Source: Syntrophothermus sp. DTU052 (GTDB taxonomy: Bacteria > Bacillota > Syntrophomonadia > Syntrophomonadales > DTU052). Taken from it: 43,689 nt of DNA. The position numbers and the translations under genes were made by a program. The stretch covers positions 7,049 to 50,737 of the forward strand of contig LFRU01000082.1 in assembly GCA_001512495.1 (NCBI GenBank), written 5' to 3'. A model generated the notes under the pieces. The model had not been told where the DNA came from and ran no database searches. It was given only the letters and a program-made list of their open reading frames with translations. Shown here piece after piece: positions 27,701-36,129 of the stretch; the first letter of the stretch is position 1; every line of letters begins with the position of its first letter.

Positions 27701-28951
27701 ATGAGAGTCGCCATGCTTACCTGGGAATACCCTCCTCGGATAGTAGGGGGCCTGGCCATGCACGTTTACGATCTGTCAACTGCTCTCGCCCGCAGCGGGA
27801 TGGAGGTGACGGTGATTACCGTAAATGATCAGGGCTTGGCAGAAAGGGAAGAATTGGAGGGAGTCAGGCTCATCCGGGTATACCCGTACGACCTGCCTTC
27901 CAGGGATATAGTCAACTGGGCAGTTCAGCTTAATGTGGCCATGCTGGAAAAGGCCGTTCAGGAAATCAATCGGGAGGGACCGTTTCATTTAGTCCATGCC
28001 CATGACTGGTTGGTAGCATACGCCGGCCGGGCATTAAAACACTCGCATCAGATACCCCTGATTGCTACTATTCACGCTACCGAGCACGGTCGTAATAACG
28101 GGCTTCATAACGATGTCCAGCGCGACATCAGCAACATCGAGTGGTGGTTAACCTATGAGGCCTGGAAAGTCATCTGCTGCTCCAGGTACATGGTAGATGA
28201 ATTGAGCCGGGTCTTTAACCTTCCCCGGGACAAGATTGTGCACATTCCCAATGGTGTTCACGCAGCCCGGTTCAGGGAGCGCCAGGTTCTGGCCGATTTC
28301 AAAAACCGATTCGCTCTCCCCCACGAGAAGATCATCTATTACATCGGTCGGCTGGTGCGGGAAAAGGGGGTTCAGGTGCTGATTGATGCGGCTTTCAAGG
28401 TGCTCGCCCATGAACCCAACGCCAAGTTCGTTATCGCCGGCACCGGCCCCTATGAGAACTACCTCCGCAACAAAGCCCGTGATATGGGATTGGGCGATAA
28501 GATGCTCTTTACCGGTTACCTCAGCAACGATGACCGGGATATGCTCTACCTGATAGCCAGCGTTGCCGTCTTTCCCAGTCTCTATGAACCTTTCGGCATA
28601 GTAGCGTTGGAAGCCATGGCCGCAGGTACACCGGTGGTAGTATCGGACAGCGGCGGTCTGGCCGAGATCGTTAAACATGAAGGGGATGGATTACACGCTA
28701 TAACCGGTTCTGCCAGTTCTCTGGCTGACCAGATATTGAGGATATTGAAGAACGATTTCCTGGCCAAAAAACTCCGAGAAAATGCTCTGCAGAAGATAAA
28801 AACCATGTATGACTGGCGGGTAATCGCTCGGAAAACCATTGATGTGTATGAGACGGTGGTCCAAGAAAACTCTGCCCGATTGCGGGGCACCGGCCATACG
28901 TCCTGGAGGCGTCACGGGCTAAAAAGTACAACTACCGGGGCAAGGGGGTGA
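27701..28951 (+). CDS. GT4-family glycosyltransferase (glycogen-synthase-like)
   Basis: This 416-residue retaining glycosyltransferase has two Rossmann domains. [22 protein letters not shown] is the acceptor-side glycine loop, and [11 protein letters not shown] and [14 protein letters not shown] follow. The donor-side part has [16 protein letters not shown] and the E-x7-E motif EPFGIVALE (Glu296/Glu304). The N-terminus resembles GT4 enzymes proposed to make glucosides or short alpha-glucans. With CBM25-like proteins upstream and glgA downstream, a role in alpha-glucan synthesis is likely but unproven. GGAGG lies before the ATG. Confidence 0.85.
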   Translation: MRVAMLTWEYPPRIVGGLAMHVYDLSTALARSGMEVTVITVNDQGLAEREELEGVRLIRVYPYDLPSRDIVNWAVQLNVAMLEKAVQEINREGPFHLVHAHDWLVAYAGRALKHSHQIPLIATIHATEHGRNNGLHNDVQRDISNIEWWLTYEAWKVICCSRYMVDELSRVFNLPRDKIVHIPNGVHAARFRERQVLADFKNRFALPHEKIIYYIGRLVREKGVQVLIDAAFKVLAHEPNAKFVIAGTGPYENYLRNKARDMGLGDKMLFTGYLSNDDRDMLYLIASVAVFPSLYEPFGIVALEAMAAGTPVVVSDSGGLAEIVKHEGDGLHAITGSASSLADQILRILKNDFLAKKLRENALQKIKTMYDWRVIARKTIDVYETVVQENSARLRGTGHTSWRRHGLKSTTTGARG

Positions 28952-28955
28952 TCAG

Positions 28956-31397
28956 TTGAAGGCGGTAGTGATGGCTGGCGGCGAAGGGACACGCCTCAGG
29001 CCACTTACCTGTAATATGCCCAAGCCGATGATGCCGGTGTTCGACAAACCGGTGATGGAATACAGCCTGGAGTTATTGAGAAAGCACGGTATTAAGGATA
29101 TTGCGGTCACCCTGCAGTATCTGCCGGGTGCGGTTGAGGGGTATTTTCAGGACGGCCGGGATATGGGGTTGAATATCATATACTTTATTGAGGATACCCC
29201 ACTGGGAACCGCGGGCAGTGTCAAGAACGCCGAAGAATTCCTGGATGAAACCTTCATGGTTATCAGCGGAGACGCTCTGACCGATTTTCCACTCGATGAG
29301 GCCTTTGAATTTCACCGCTCCCGGGGAGCCTTGGCGACTTTGGTGCTGACCAGGGTAGAATCGCCCCTGGAGTATGGTCTGGTGCTTACCGACCAGGAGG
29401 GTCGAATACGGCGCTTTCTGGAAAAGCCTTCCTGGGGGGAGGTTTTCAGCGATACGGTTAACACCGGGATATACATCCTGGAGCCGGAAGCCCTGCAGTA
29501 TGTGAAACCGAAAACCCGGTTCGACTTTTCCCGGGACCTGTTTCCCTTTTTCCTGGCCCAGGGCAAGGCCCTGTATGGGTGTATCCTGCAGGGATACTGG
29601 TGTGATATCGGGAACTGCCGGCAGTACCGTCAGGTCCATATTGATATTTTGAACGGCATGGTGAAAGTGGATATCCCCGGTGAGCGAGAAGGCAACATCA
29701 TAATTGGGAAAGGCAGCCATATTGCTTCCCGGGTACGCATGGAAGGCCCCTTATACATTGGCGCCAATTCCTATGTTGCTTCCGGGGCCCGCATCCTGCC
29801 CTATACAGTACTGGGACAGGGAGCCCTGGTGGAGCCGAATGCCTCGATAAAGAGGTCGGTTATCGGGCAGGATTCCTTGATTGGCACCGGGGTTGAGATC
29901 AGAGGTGCCATCCTGGGGGAGAGAGTCAAGGCCAAAACCCGGAGTTCAATTTTTGAAGGCGCAGTCATCGGCGATGGAACAATTATCGAGGAAGATGTGG
30001 TAATTAAACCTGATGTCAAAATATGGCCGCAGAAGGTGATTGAAGCCGGTACGGTGGTAAGCGAGAATGTGGTCTGGACAGAAAGAGTACCCCGCAGCAT
30101 ATTTACTCGCCGGGGAATTGCCGGTGACGTTAACGGGCAGCTGGCGCCGGAACGGCTGGCGCAGTTGGGAAGGGCCGTTGGGACCCTCCTGCCCCTTGAT
30201 TCAAGAGTGGTGGTGGGATATGACTGGTCGACCCCCGGCCGGATGGCCAAGCAGTCCCTGGAAGTTGGCCTCATGGCTTCCGGCTTGGAGATTATAGACA
30301 TAGGTCGGGTCCCGGTGACTGCTCTTCGCTTTGCTGCCAGTGAGTTAAAAGGCCGGCATGGGTTTCACCTGATGTCCAGGGGGGACCAACTGCTGGTCAA
30401 GATCGTCAACCAGCAGGGAATCGATCTTACGAGATCTGAAGAACGCAAGATTGAGAACCTCCTTAACCGGGAGGAGTACCGCCCGGTGGTGGCCGAGCGG
30501 ATCCGGGAACCCAAATATGTCCCGGATATGGTGGGAGCCTATCTCAACAGTATTGTTCAGGAGCTTGACCCCCCTCTGATTGCCCGTCAACGGTTTCGAG
30601 TAGCAGTGGGTGCTGACAGCATCAGGCTCACCGATCTGGCAGTAAAGCTGCTGGACCGGATAGACTGTGATGTGGTCCGGGTGGATGTCAGCAGTCACCG
30701 GTCACCAATTGACGGGGATACAGAGGTGGCGGTCAACAATCTGGTCTCCGCGAGCTCCCGATACGGAGCAGATCTGGGCATTCATCTGAGCAGCGGCGGA
30801 CAGCAACTGTGTCTCATATCACCGAAAGGGCAGGTTATAAGGGATGAGTATCTGCTGGCGGTTACTTCTCTGCTTTTTGCTGAACGTTACGGTGCTGTTT
30901 ACCTACCATCCGATGCCCCCCTGGTTATTGAACGCTTTGCCAGGCAGATGGGGAAAGAGGTGAGGAGAACCCGGGCGGCCGCCGGTGAATTCATGAGCAA
31001 GCTGGTGGAGGGGGGTGAGTGGGAACAGCTCCGATTCTACTGGGACGGTTTTTACCTGACGGGAAAGCTGCTGGAGCTGATGGCCCGGCTGGATGCAAGT
31101 CTGGATGAACTGCTGACCGGGCTGCCCCTGTTCTTCTACGACAAAAGAGAGCTTCCTGTTTCCTGGAGGCAGAAGGGGAGGGTAATACGACGCCTGGCGG
31201 AGACCTCCACCGGTAACGGGGCCCAGGATCTTGAAGGGATCCGGCTGTGGAGTGAAGCGGGGAGCAGTCTCATCCTGCCCGATGAGGACCGTCCCATCTG
31301 CCGAATCTACTCGGAGGCTTTCTCTCAGGAAATAGCGCGCTCTCTGAGCGACTTCTGTGTTGAGGCAATAACGAAGATATGTCAGGAAGAGGAATAA
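28956..31397 (+). CDS. Sugar nucleotidyltransferase with hexapeptide repeats and a degenerate phosphohexomutase-like domain
   Basis: There are three parts in 813 residues. The first is a nucleotidyltransferase (1-235) with [20 protein letters not shown] and the [11 protein letters not shown] metal site. Next is a left-handed beta-helix (about 250-375) of hexapeptide repeats such as [13 protein letters not shown]. The third is a phosphogluco/phosphomannomutase-like region (about 380-813). The mutase domain has lost its active sites: no SHNP phosphoserine loop (HLMSRGDQ near 470) and no DGDGDR metal loop (SSGGQQ near 612). It is therefore probably a one-activity NDP-sugar synthase with a regulatory tail. 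TTG 28956 follows the GT4 gene by four bases. The sugar (mannose-1-P or glucose-1-P) is not determined. Confidence 0.85.
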   Translation: MKAVVMAGGEGTRLRPLTCNMPKPMMPVFDKPVMEYSLELLRKHGIKDIAVTLQYLPGAVEGYFQDGRDMGLNIIYFIEDTPLGTAGSVKNAEEFLDETFMVISGDALTDFPLDEAFEFHRSRGALATLVLTRVESPLEYGLVLTDQEGRIRRFLEKPSWGEVFSDTVNTGIYILEPEALQYVKPKTRFDFSRDLFPFFLAQGKALYGCILQGYWCDIGNCRQYRQVHIDILNGMVKVDIPGEREGNIIIGKGSHIASRVRMEGPLYIGANSYVASGARILPYTVLGQGALVEPNASIKRSVIGQDSLIGTGVEIRGAILGERVKAKTRSSIFEGAVIGDGTIIEEDVVIKPDVKIWPQKVIEAGTVVSENVVWTERVPRSIFTRRGIAGDVNGQLAPERLAQLGRAVGTLLPLDSRVVVGYDWSTPGRMAKQSLEVGLMASGLEIIDIGRVPVTALRFAASELKGRHGFHLMSRGDQLLVKIVNQQGIDLTRSEERKIENLLNREEYRPVVAERIREPKYVPDMVGAYLNSIVQELDPPLIARQRFRVAVGADSIRLTDLAVKLLDRIDCDVVRVDVSSHRSPIDGDTEVAVNNLVSASSRYGADLGIHLSSGGQQLCLISPKGQVIRDEYLLAVTSLLFAERYGAVYLPSDAPLVIERFARQMGKEVRRTRAAAGEFMSKLVEGGEWEQLRFYWDGFYLTGKLLELMARLDASLDELLTGLPLFFYDKRELPVSWRQKGRVIRRLAETSTGNGAQDLEGIRLWSEAGSSLILPDEDRPICRIYSEAFSQEIARSLSDFCVEAITKICQEEE

Positions 31398-31466
31398 TCT
31401 GTGGGGGATAGATTTACACGATCTACCCATGCTATAGAATGAGTACCCAGGATAGGAGGTAGAAAT

Positions 31467-32462
31467 ATGCCGGAGTTAAGGCAGGAGCCGCTCAGCAGGC
31501 GGTGGGTCATAATATCAACCGAGCGGGCCAAAAGACCTCAGGATTTTAAGCCAAAATCGATTGAATCCCATGCTGGTGACTGTGTGTTCTGTGCCGGCAA
31601 TGAAGAAAAAACACCCCCTGAGATATGGGCTTATCGTTCATCGGGAACCGGCCGGGACCAACCGGGATGGTGGGTGCGGACCATTCCCAATAAATTCCCG
31701 GCTCTTGGTATTGAAGGGGAAATGAATGAAATAGTAGATGGTGTTTACAAAACAATCAACGGCATCGGTGCCCATGAGGTGATTGTTGAGACTCCCAAAC
31801 ACCAGGTGGAGTTCTTTCATCACCCGGTCCAGCAGATAGAAGAGATTATCAGGATGTGGCGGGATCGTTACCTGGACCTGCGTCAGGATAAAAGGTTAAA
31901 GTACATCCTGGTGTTCAAAAATGAAGGCTCGGAAGCCGGGGCTTCGCTGGAACATGCTCATAGTCAGCTTGTGGCCCTGCCTCTCCTGCCCAAGGCGATA
32001 CAGGAGGAAATAGAAGGACTCAAAATGCACCTGGAGAGCACCAACCGTTGTCTGTTCTGTGATATGGTTTTGCAGGAAAGAGAGGCCGGAACCAGACTGG
32101 TAACCGAATCCGACACTATGCTGGCCTTCTGTCCCTATGCCTCTCGCTTTCCTTTTGAGACCTGGATCGTTCCCAAACGGCACGAACCTGATTTTGGTCT
32201 GATTCCGGAGAACGAGGTTCATGATCTGGGGAAAACCCTAAGAGAAGTGTTGGTCAAGTTTTCTCTGGTCCTGGGGAGTGCCCCCTATAACCTCTTGCTG
32301 CATTCCACACCGGTTAATGTGGACATCAAGGTATCCTATCACTGGCATATAGAAATTCTTCCGCGTTTGACCAAAACCGCGGGTTTTGAGTTTGGTACAG
32401 ACATTTATATAAATCCCACCCCTCCGGAGGTGGCGGCCGAATCCCTAAAGCGTTATCACTGA
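31467..32462 (+). CDS. galT: Galactose-1-phosphate uridylyltransferase family protein
   Basis: A 331-residue protein of the HIT-superfamily GalT class. The nucleotidylated His lies in the HxHxQ motif of SLEHAHSQLVALP (about residue 165). Cys pairs CVFC (N-terminal) and CLFC (about 200) match the structural metal sites, and a second YHWHIEILPRL segment is at the C-terminal half. Enzymes of this family swap UMP (or AMP in related phosphorylases) between sugar phosphates. Placement between a sugar nucleotidyltransferase and glgA suggests supply of NDP-glucose, so ADP-glucose-type activity cannot be excluded. AGGAGG precedes ATG 31467. Confidence 0.88.
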   Translation: MPELRQEPLSRRWVIISTERAKRPQDFKPKSIESHAGDCVFCAGNEEKTPPEIWAYRSSGTGRDQPGWWVRTIPNKFPALGIEGEMNEIVDGVYKTINGIGAHEVIVETPKHQVEFFHHPVQQIEEIIRMWRDRYLDLRQDKRLKYILVFKNEGSEAGASLEHAHSQLVALPLLPKAIQEEIEGLKMHLESTNRCLFCDMVLQEREAGTRLVTESDTMLAFCPYASRFPFETWIVPKRHEPDFGLIPENEVHDLGKTLREVLVKFSLVLGSAPYNLLLHSTPVNVDIKVSYHWHIEILPRLTKTAGFEFGTDIYINPTPPEVAAESLKRYH

Positions 32463-32525
32463 TTACGAAGGTTCCGGGCCTGACCCTGGAAGCTTTGATT
32501 TTTGAGGCTTGGAAAGGAGCGATTT

Positions 32526-32537
32526 ATGAGTAGATGA
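32526..32537 (+). CDS. Three-codon leader ORF overlapping the glgA start
   Basis: ATG AGT AGA TGA (Met-Ser-Arg-stop) begins six bases after AAAGGAG (32513-32519), ideal spacing. The real glgA ATG (32534) is 14 bases from that site and overlaps the mini-ORF stop as ATGA. Ribosomes could load on the mini-ORF and reinitiate at glgA. It may also be simply a weakly spaced glgA start. Confidence 0.4.
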   Translation: MSR

Positions 32538-33985
32538 AGATACTGATAGCTGCATCAGAGATGACACCCTTCGCGAAGACGGGTGGGTTGGCAGATGTGG
32601 TGGGATCTCTGCCCAAGGAGTTAAAAAACCTGGGACACGATGTCCGGGTGGTCATCCCCTGCTACAAGGAGATTTTGGGGGGGGAGTACCTCACCGATCT
32701 TCCGGTTCCCATGGACGGTCATCTGGAAACTGCAATCATTCGTCATGCTGCGATAAAATCTCGTAACAGCGAAATACCGGTTTACCTGGTGAACAACTAC
32801 AAGTATTTCTACCGGGACCGGATGTATGGGTATAGTGATGAGTTCGACCGCTTCAACTTCTTCACCAAGGCCAGCCTGGCGATGCTTCCTTATATCGCTT
32901 TTCAGCCGGATGTGATCCACTGTAATGACTGGCATACAGCCCTGATTCCCCTGTTCTTAAAAGTAAAATTTATAGAGGAACCGTTCTTTCAGAAGATGGC
33001 CACCATCTTCACCATACACAACCTGCAGTACCAGGGAAAGTTTCCCCCGGGAGTCTTGAGGGCCCTGGCTCTAGATGATTCCTTCTTTACTCCCGAAGAA
33101 CTCGAGTATTACGGGGAAGTAAACTTTATGAAGGCGGGAATCCTGTACGGCGATGTCATCAACACTGTGAGCAAGAAATATGCCACCGAGATTCAAACCG
33201 CGGAACTGGGAGAAGGCCTGGACGGACTGCTGCGGAAACGAGCCCTGGATCTGTACGGCATTTTGAATGGTCTCGATTACGATGAGTTTAACCCCAGTAA
33301 AGATGAGAAAATTTATGTAAACTACGATGTTAATTCGCTGGATAAGAAGCGGGAAAACAAGTACCGCTTGCAGAAGGAACTGGGTCTCAGCATGGGTGAT
33401 ATTCCTCTGATCGGGATCATCACCCGCCTGGCATCTCAAAAGGGACTGGACCTGATTGCCGCGATTATCGACCAGATAATTGGTCTGGGCATCCAATTTG
33501 TATTGTTGGGAACCGGCGAGGATTACTATGAAAAGTTGTTTGCCGACGTCAAGATGCGTTATCCTCAGCAGACATCCATCAATCTGGGATTTGATGCGGT
33601 ATTGGCTCAGAAGATCTACGCGGGCTCCGACATCTTTCTGATGCCTTCGCGATTTGAACCATGCGGACTGGGACAGCTTATTTCCCTGCGTTACGGCACG
33701 ATCCCGGTAGTCAGGCGCACCGGCGGTCTGGAAGATACCATAAAGAATTATGATCCGGAAACCGGTTACGGTAATGGATTTGATTTCGTGGAATATGTTC
33801 CGGACAGTCTTCTTGAGGCTTTGAACCGGGCGGTTACTCTCTACAGAACCAATCCCAAAGCATGGAGAAAACTGGTTCGATCAGCAATGAATATGGACTT
33901 CTCCTGGAACCGTTCGGCGATTAAATACCTGGAACTGTACGAGAAGGCCATCAACAAACACAAAATGCATATAAGAGCGGTTTAA
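32534..33985 (+). CDS. glgA: Glycogen/starch synthase (GT5)
   Basis: GlgA transfers glucose from ADP-glucose to the non-reducing end of alpha-1,4-glucan. The 483-residue protein has the ADP-glucose motif KTGGLADVVG (Lys15), CNDWHTALIP, FTIHNLQYQGKFP, GIITRLASQKGLDL, and the C-terminal PSRFEPCGLGQLISLRYGTIPVVRRTGGL motif. Length is normal. With the twin starch-binding proteins, GT4 enzyme and nucleotidyltransferase upstream it indicates glucan storage. No glgB, glgP or glgC-type gene with the standard name is in the window. Confidence 0.96.
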   Translation: MKILIAASEMTPFAKTGGLADVVGSLPKELKNLGHDVRVVIPCYKEILGGEYLTDLPVPMDGHLETAIIRHAAIKSRNSEIPVYLVNNYKYFYRDRMYGYSDEFDRFNFFTKASLAMLPYIAFQPDVIHCNDWHTALIPLFLKVKFIEEPFFQKMATIFTIHNLQYQGKFPPGVLRALALDDSFFTPEELEYYGEVNFMKAGILYGDVINTVSKKYATEIQTAELGEGLDGLLRKRALDLYGILNGLDYDEFNPSKDEKIYVNYDVNSLDKKRENKYRLQKELGLSMGDIPLIGIITRLASQKGLDLIAAIIDQIIGLGIQFVLLGTGEDYYEKLFADVKMRYPQQTSINLGFDAVLAQKIYAGSDIFLMPSRFEPCGLGQLISLRYGTIPVVRRTGGLEDTIKNYDPETGYGNGFDFVEYVPDSLLEALNRAVTLYRTNPKAWRKLVRSAMNMDFSWNRSAIKYLELYEKAINKHKMHIRAV

Positions 33986-33990
33986 CAACC

Positions 33991-34029
33991 GGCAACCAAA
34001 CCAGTTAAACAAGGGGTTGCCACTTGTTT
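33991..34029 (+). terminator. Two overlapping alternative hairpins after glgA
   Basis: GGCAACC (33991-33997) can pair with GGTTGCC (34015-34021). Alternatively AAACAAG (34007-34013) can pair with CTTGTTT (34023-34029). The two stems overlap and exclude one another. Neither has a clean U-run, although a T-rich stretch lies a little downstream. It is probably a terminator region; switching is conceivable but unsupported. Confidence 0.4.
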
Positions 34030-34046
34030 GCTAGGGTTTGGATTTT

Positions 34047-34076
34047 TTGCGGTTAAGAGCAATTACCTGGTATTAT
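34047..34076 (+). promoter_or_regulatory. Promoter of the CBS-pair gene
   Basis: TTGCGG (34047-34052) and TATTAT (34071-34076) are 18 bases apart, with TGG ahead of the -10 giving an extended form. The start of transcription would be near 34083, about 33 bases before the TTG start codon. Confidence 0.55.
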
Positions 34077-34115
34077 AGAATTAATAACCAAAGTGGTTTG
34101 AGAGGAGGGAGGCGT

Positions 34116-34511
34116 TTGATCAGAATAAGAGAAATAATGTCCAGTCCGGTAATTACGGTCTCACCCCGCAATTCTATTCAGGAAGCTCTGGAGATAATGA
34201 GGGAAAACGACACCCGACGCCTGCCGGTGACTGATGGGGGAAAACTGGTAGGAATATTGGTTCAGCACGATATTGAAAAGGCGTTGCGCAGCCCGGGCAG
34301 GATACCACATACCCCGGTAGAATGGGTAATGACCAAAAGAGTTCATTATGTGTCCCCGAAGCAGACGGTAACAGATGCTGCCCGCCTGATGACGGTTTAT
34401 AAGATTAGTGCCCTGCCGGTAATTGATTCCGGAAATCTGGTGGGTATCATAACTGATACGGACCTGCTGCACCTGTTGATTAGATTGATGGAACAGAAGG
34501 AATCCGATTAA
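34116..34511 (+). CDS. Two-CBS-domain protein
   Basis: This 131-residue protein consists of a tandem CBS (Bateman) pair: IREIMSSPVITVSPRNSIQEALEIM through DGGKLVGILVQHDIEKAL, then VEWVMTKRVHYVSPKQTVTDAARLM through DSGNLVGIITDTDLLHLLIRL. Such pairs bind adenine nucleotides and act as energy sensors, but no target domain is fused here and the partner is unknown. Start TTG 34116 is set by GAGGAGGGAGG; the reading frame is open upstream to 34038 without a ribosome site. Confidence 0.88.
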   Translation: MIRIREIMSSPVITVSPRNSIQEALEIMRENDTRRLPVTDGGKLVGILVQHDIEKALRSPGRIPHTPVEWVMTKRVHYVSPKQTVTDAARLMTVYKISALPVIDSGNLVGIITDTDLLHLLIRLMEQKESD

Positions 34512-34592
34512 CTGATTATTCCGCTACCCACCCGGGACGCCCGTACCTGCAGCCGTACTGCAGTTTGGTTATCATCATACATGATAGAAAAT

Positions 34593-34791
34593 TAGAAGGC
34601 CCACAGGCAATCTATATCAAAACCGGTAAGAACCGAATCTGAAGCTCACGAATGAGCAGGAAGCCTGTGGGCCTGATGGAAGCCAGCGACAAAAACTCCT
34701 GAAAAGGAGCGATCAGGATTTATTCCACCTGAAGTGGAGACCTGACCTGCTGTCCGAAGACCAGTCGCTGGCTTCTGGGTATATTATGACC
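34593..34791 (+). ncRNA. Tandem structured RNA element, copy 1 (unassigned family)
   Basis: About 200 noncoding bases fold into nested helices. P1 AGGCCCACAGGC (34597-34608) pairs with GCCTGTGGGCCT (34663-34674), 12 bp. Within it are CGGT-AAGA-ACCG (34624-34635) and GCTCA-CGAA-TGAGC (34644-34657). Helix P4 GAAGCCAGCGAC (34679-34690) pairs with GTCGCTGGCTTC (34764-34775), 12 bp. Inside P4 are CTCCT-GAAA-AGGAG (34696-34709), TCAGG/CCTGA (34713-34717/34741-34745) enclosing TCCAC-CTGAA-GTGGA (34724-34738), and GTC-CGAA-GAC (34752-34761). It ends GGTATATTATGACC. Copy 2 preserves this layout with compensatory changes, which argues for RNA function. Strand is inferred from the terminator at 35221 and the GNRA-type loops. 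I recognise no known riboswitch, tmRNA, 6S or RNase P signature. Confidence 0.75.
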
Positions 34792-34878
34792 ACTGCTCCA
34801 GGATTCTATGCAGAAAAAATAGCTGTTTTGCAAGAGTATTGGGCTGGGGTTGGACCGGACCGTGGGGCGATTAAACGG

Positions 34879-35082
34879 CAGTAGAAGACCCGCAGATTCC
34901 CGAATCAAATCGATATACTGAAATCGAAATTGAAGCTCTGGGAAGAGCTGGGACATCTGCGGGTCAGCTGGAGACCAGCGGCTGATACTCCACGAAGGAG
35001 TGTCCAGGAATTACTCCACAAGGGGAAACCTGGGCTTTGGGTCCGAAGACCAGAGCCGCCGGACTCTACCGGTATTATGACC
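34879..35082 (+). ncRNA. Tandem structured RNA element, copy 2 (unassigned family)
   Basis: Same architecture as copy 1, 286 bases further on. P1 GACCCGCAGAT (34887-34897) pairs with ATCTGCGGGTC (34955-34965). Inside it are CGAT/ATCG (34911-34926) and GCTCT-GGGA-AGAGC (34935-34948). P4 core GCGGCT (34978-34983) pairs with AGCCGC (35054-35059). Inside P4 are ACTCC-ACGAA-GGAGT (34987-35001), CCAGG/CCTGG (35004-35008/35029-35033) enclosing CTCC-ACAA-GGGG (35014-35025), and an identical GTC-CGAA-GAC (35041-35050). It ends GGTATTATGACC. Most helices differ in sequence but stay paired relative to copy 1, for example CCCACAG/CTGTGGG versus CCCGCAG/CTGCGGG. Confidence 0.75.
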
Positions 35083-35220
35083 AAGGGATTGCAAGTATAT
35101 ACGATATTAAAATGGAATTTTATGTATAGAATAATGATTTGCAAAATAATGAGGGGTCAGAGAAGGCCCGATTTGCTTCTGAAGCCGCGAGCCCGATTGC
35201 GATTCTGCAGGGATTGACCA

Positions 35221-35268
35221 GGCTCAATTCTCTCAGCATTATTTTCGAGAATTGAGCCTTCAATTTTT
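35221..35268 (+). terminator. Strong intrinsic terminator downstream of the twin RNA
   Basis: GGCTCAATTCTC (35221-35232) and GAGAATTGAGCC (35247-35258) pair perfectly over 12 bp, followed by TTCAATTTTT. No protein gene lies within 700 bases upstream, so it most likely ends a noncoding transcript spanning the RNA elements. The preceding 70 bases (35150-35220) contain GGTCA/TGACC and a GCTTC-T-GAAGC palindrome, possibly a decayed part of a third copy. Confidence 0.85.
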
Positions 35269-35340
35269 GCAAACGTTTTATCGGCCGGGAAGTTGAAAGC
35301 GGAGCAAGCCCAATTATTTCTTAATTTTTGTTAATCGCAA

Positions 35341-35367
35341 AATATTTATCGAAAAACAATAAATATT
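35341..35367 (+). promoter_or_regulatory. A+T-rich inverted repeat, candidate operator
   Basis: AATATTTAT and ATAAATATT are perfect 9-base arms around nine bases, ending two bases before the -35 of the next promoter. A dyad here is well placed for control of the DUF2975-Xre-DUF4173 operon, perhaps by the Xre protein the operon encodes. Confidence 0.55.
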
Positions 35368-35369
35368 TA

Positions 35370-35398
35370 TTGATTAATGAGCGATGAGCGGCTACAAT
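35370..35398 (+). promoter_or_regulatory. Promoter of the DUF2975-Xre-DUF4173 operon
   Basis: TTGATT (35370-35375) and TACAAT (35393-35398) are exactly 17 bases apart, 32 bases before the first start codon. Confidence 0.75.
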
Positions 35399-35430
35399 AT
35401 TTATAGGCTTAACATCAGGGAGGCTGTTGC

Positions 35431-35883
35431 ATGTACAAAACCAGTTTTGTTCACTATCTCACCAAACTGCTGGTAGACATAATGTTTTACGGTGGGATCG
35501 TCTGCTGTATACTGGTGCCGTTTTTGGTCAAATGGGGCAGCAGCTATTTTGGTTATGAAAAGAGCATCGTATTTCCATTTAGCATTATTCTGTTAGGTTC
35601 AGGCATTGCTGCGGTTTACATCATGTATAACCTCAAGTCGATGTTTAAAACCCTCCTGGGGGGTAATCCGTTTGTTTGGGAGAATGTCAACTGTTTTCGG
35701 AAACTGGCTGTAGCCAGCTTTGTAATCGCGATACTTTTTTTGGTCAAGTGTTTCTTCTGGTTTACGATAGCCACGGCGTTAATCGTTCTGGTCTTCGTCA
35801 TCGCCGGCCTCTTCTGCCTGACCCTGAAAGATGTTTTTAAGCAGGCCGTTCATTACAAAGAAGAAAACGATTATACCGTGTGA
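35431..35883 (+). CDS. DUF2975-family membrane protein
   Basis: A 150-residue protein with four predicted transmembrane helices (about 14-34, 48-70, 94-114 and 115-135). The central NPFVWENVNCFRKLAVASF motif is typical of DUF2975 (YoaS-like) proteins, which commonly occur with a small YozG-type Xre regulator as here. Molecular function is unknown. ATG 35431 follows GGGAGG by eight bases. The Xre gene follows 15 bases downstream. Confidence 0.85.
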   Translation: MYKTSFVHYLTKLLVDIMFYGGIVCCILVPFLVKWGSSYFGYEKSIVFPFSIILLGSGIAAVYIMYNLKSMFKTLLGGNPFVWENVNCFRKLAVASFVIAILFLVKCFFWFTIATALIVLVFVIAGLFCLTLKDVFKQAVHYKEENDYTV

Positions 35884-35898
35884 GGAAGTGAAGCAGAG

Positions 35899-36129
35899 AT
35901 GCCGATAAAAGTTAATCTCGATGTAATGATGGCCAAACGAAAAATCGGCCTTATGGAACTGGCCGAAAAGATTGACATATCCCCCGCCAACCTCTCAATA
36001 CTGAAAAACAACAAGGCCAGGGCTATCCGGTTCTCAACCCTGGAGGCAATATGCAGAGCACTGTCCTGCCAACCGGCTGATATTCTGGAATATGAGGAGG
36101 ATGAAGATGGAAAAGACCTTACAGAATAA
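35899..36129 (+). CDS. Small Xre-family (YozG-like) transcriptional regulator
   Basis: A 76-residue protein that is little more than one helix-turn-helix domain: MMAKRKIGLMELAEKIDISPANLSILKNN is the DNA-binding part, followed by the FSTLEAICRALSCQPADILEY helix pair. These regulators are the standard partners of DUF2975 membrane proteins and probably control their own operon. The inverted repeat at 35341-35367 is a candidate site. The last 23 bases overlap the next gene. Confidence 0.88.
   Translation: MPIKVNLDVMMAKRKIGLMELAEKIDISPANLSILKNNKARAIRFSTLEAICRALSCQPADILEYEEDEDGKDLTE

Noticed and set aside
34930-35217. 95-residue forward ORF
   Set aside because: It lies across the helices of RNA copy 2, has no ribosome site and no protein-family resemblance.
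34512-35268. CRISPR array, tRNA genes, integron attC or a known riboswitch in the repeat region
   Set aside because: There are only two long diverged copies rather than short identical repeats with spacers; no tRNA cloverleaf; motifs of TPP, cobalamin, SAM, c-di-GMP, glycine, lysine and T-box RNAs are not seen. A non-autonomous mobile element remains possible but does not explain the compensatory changes.
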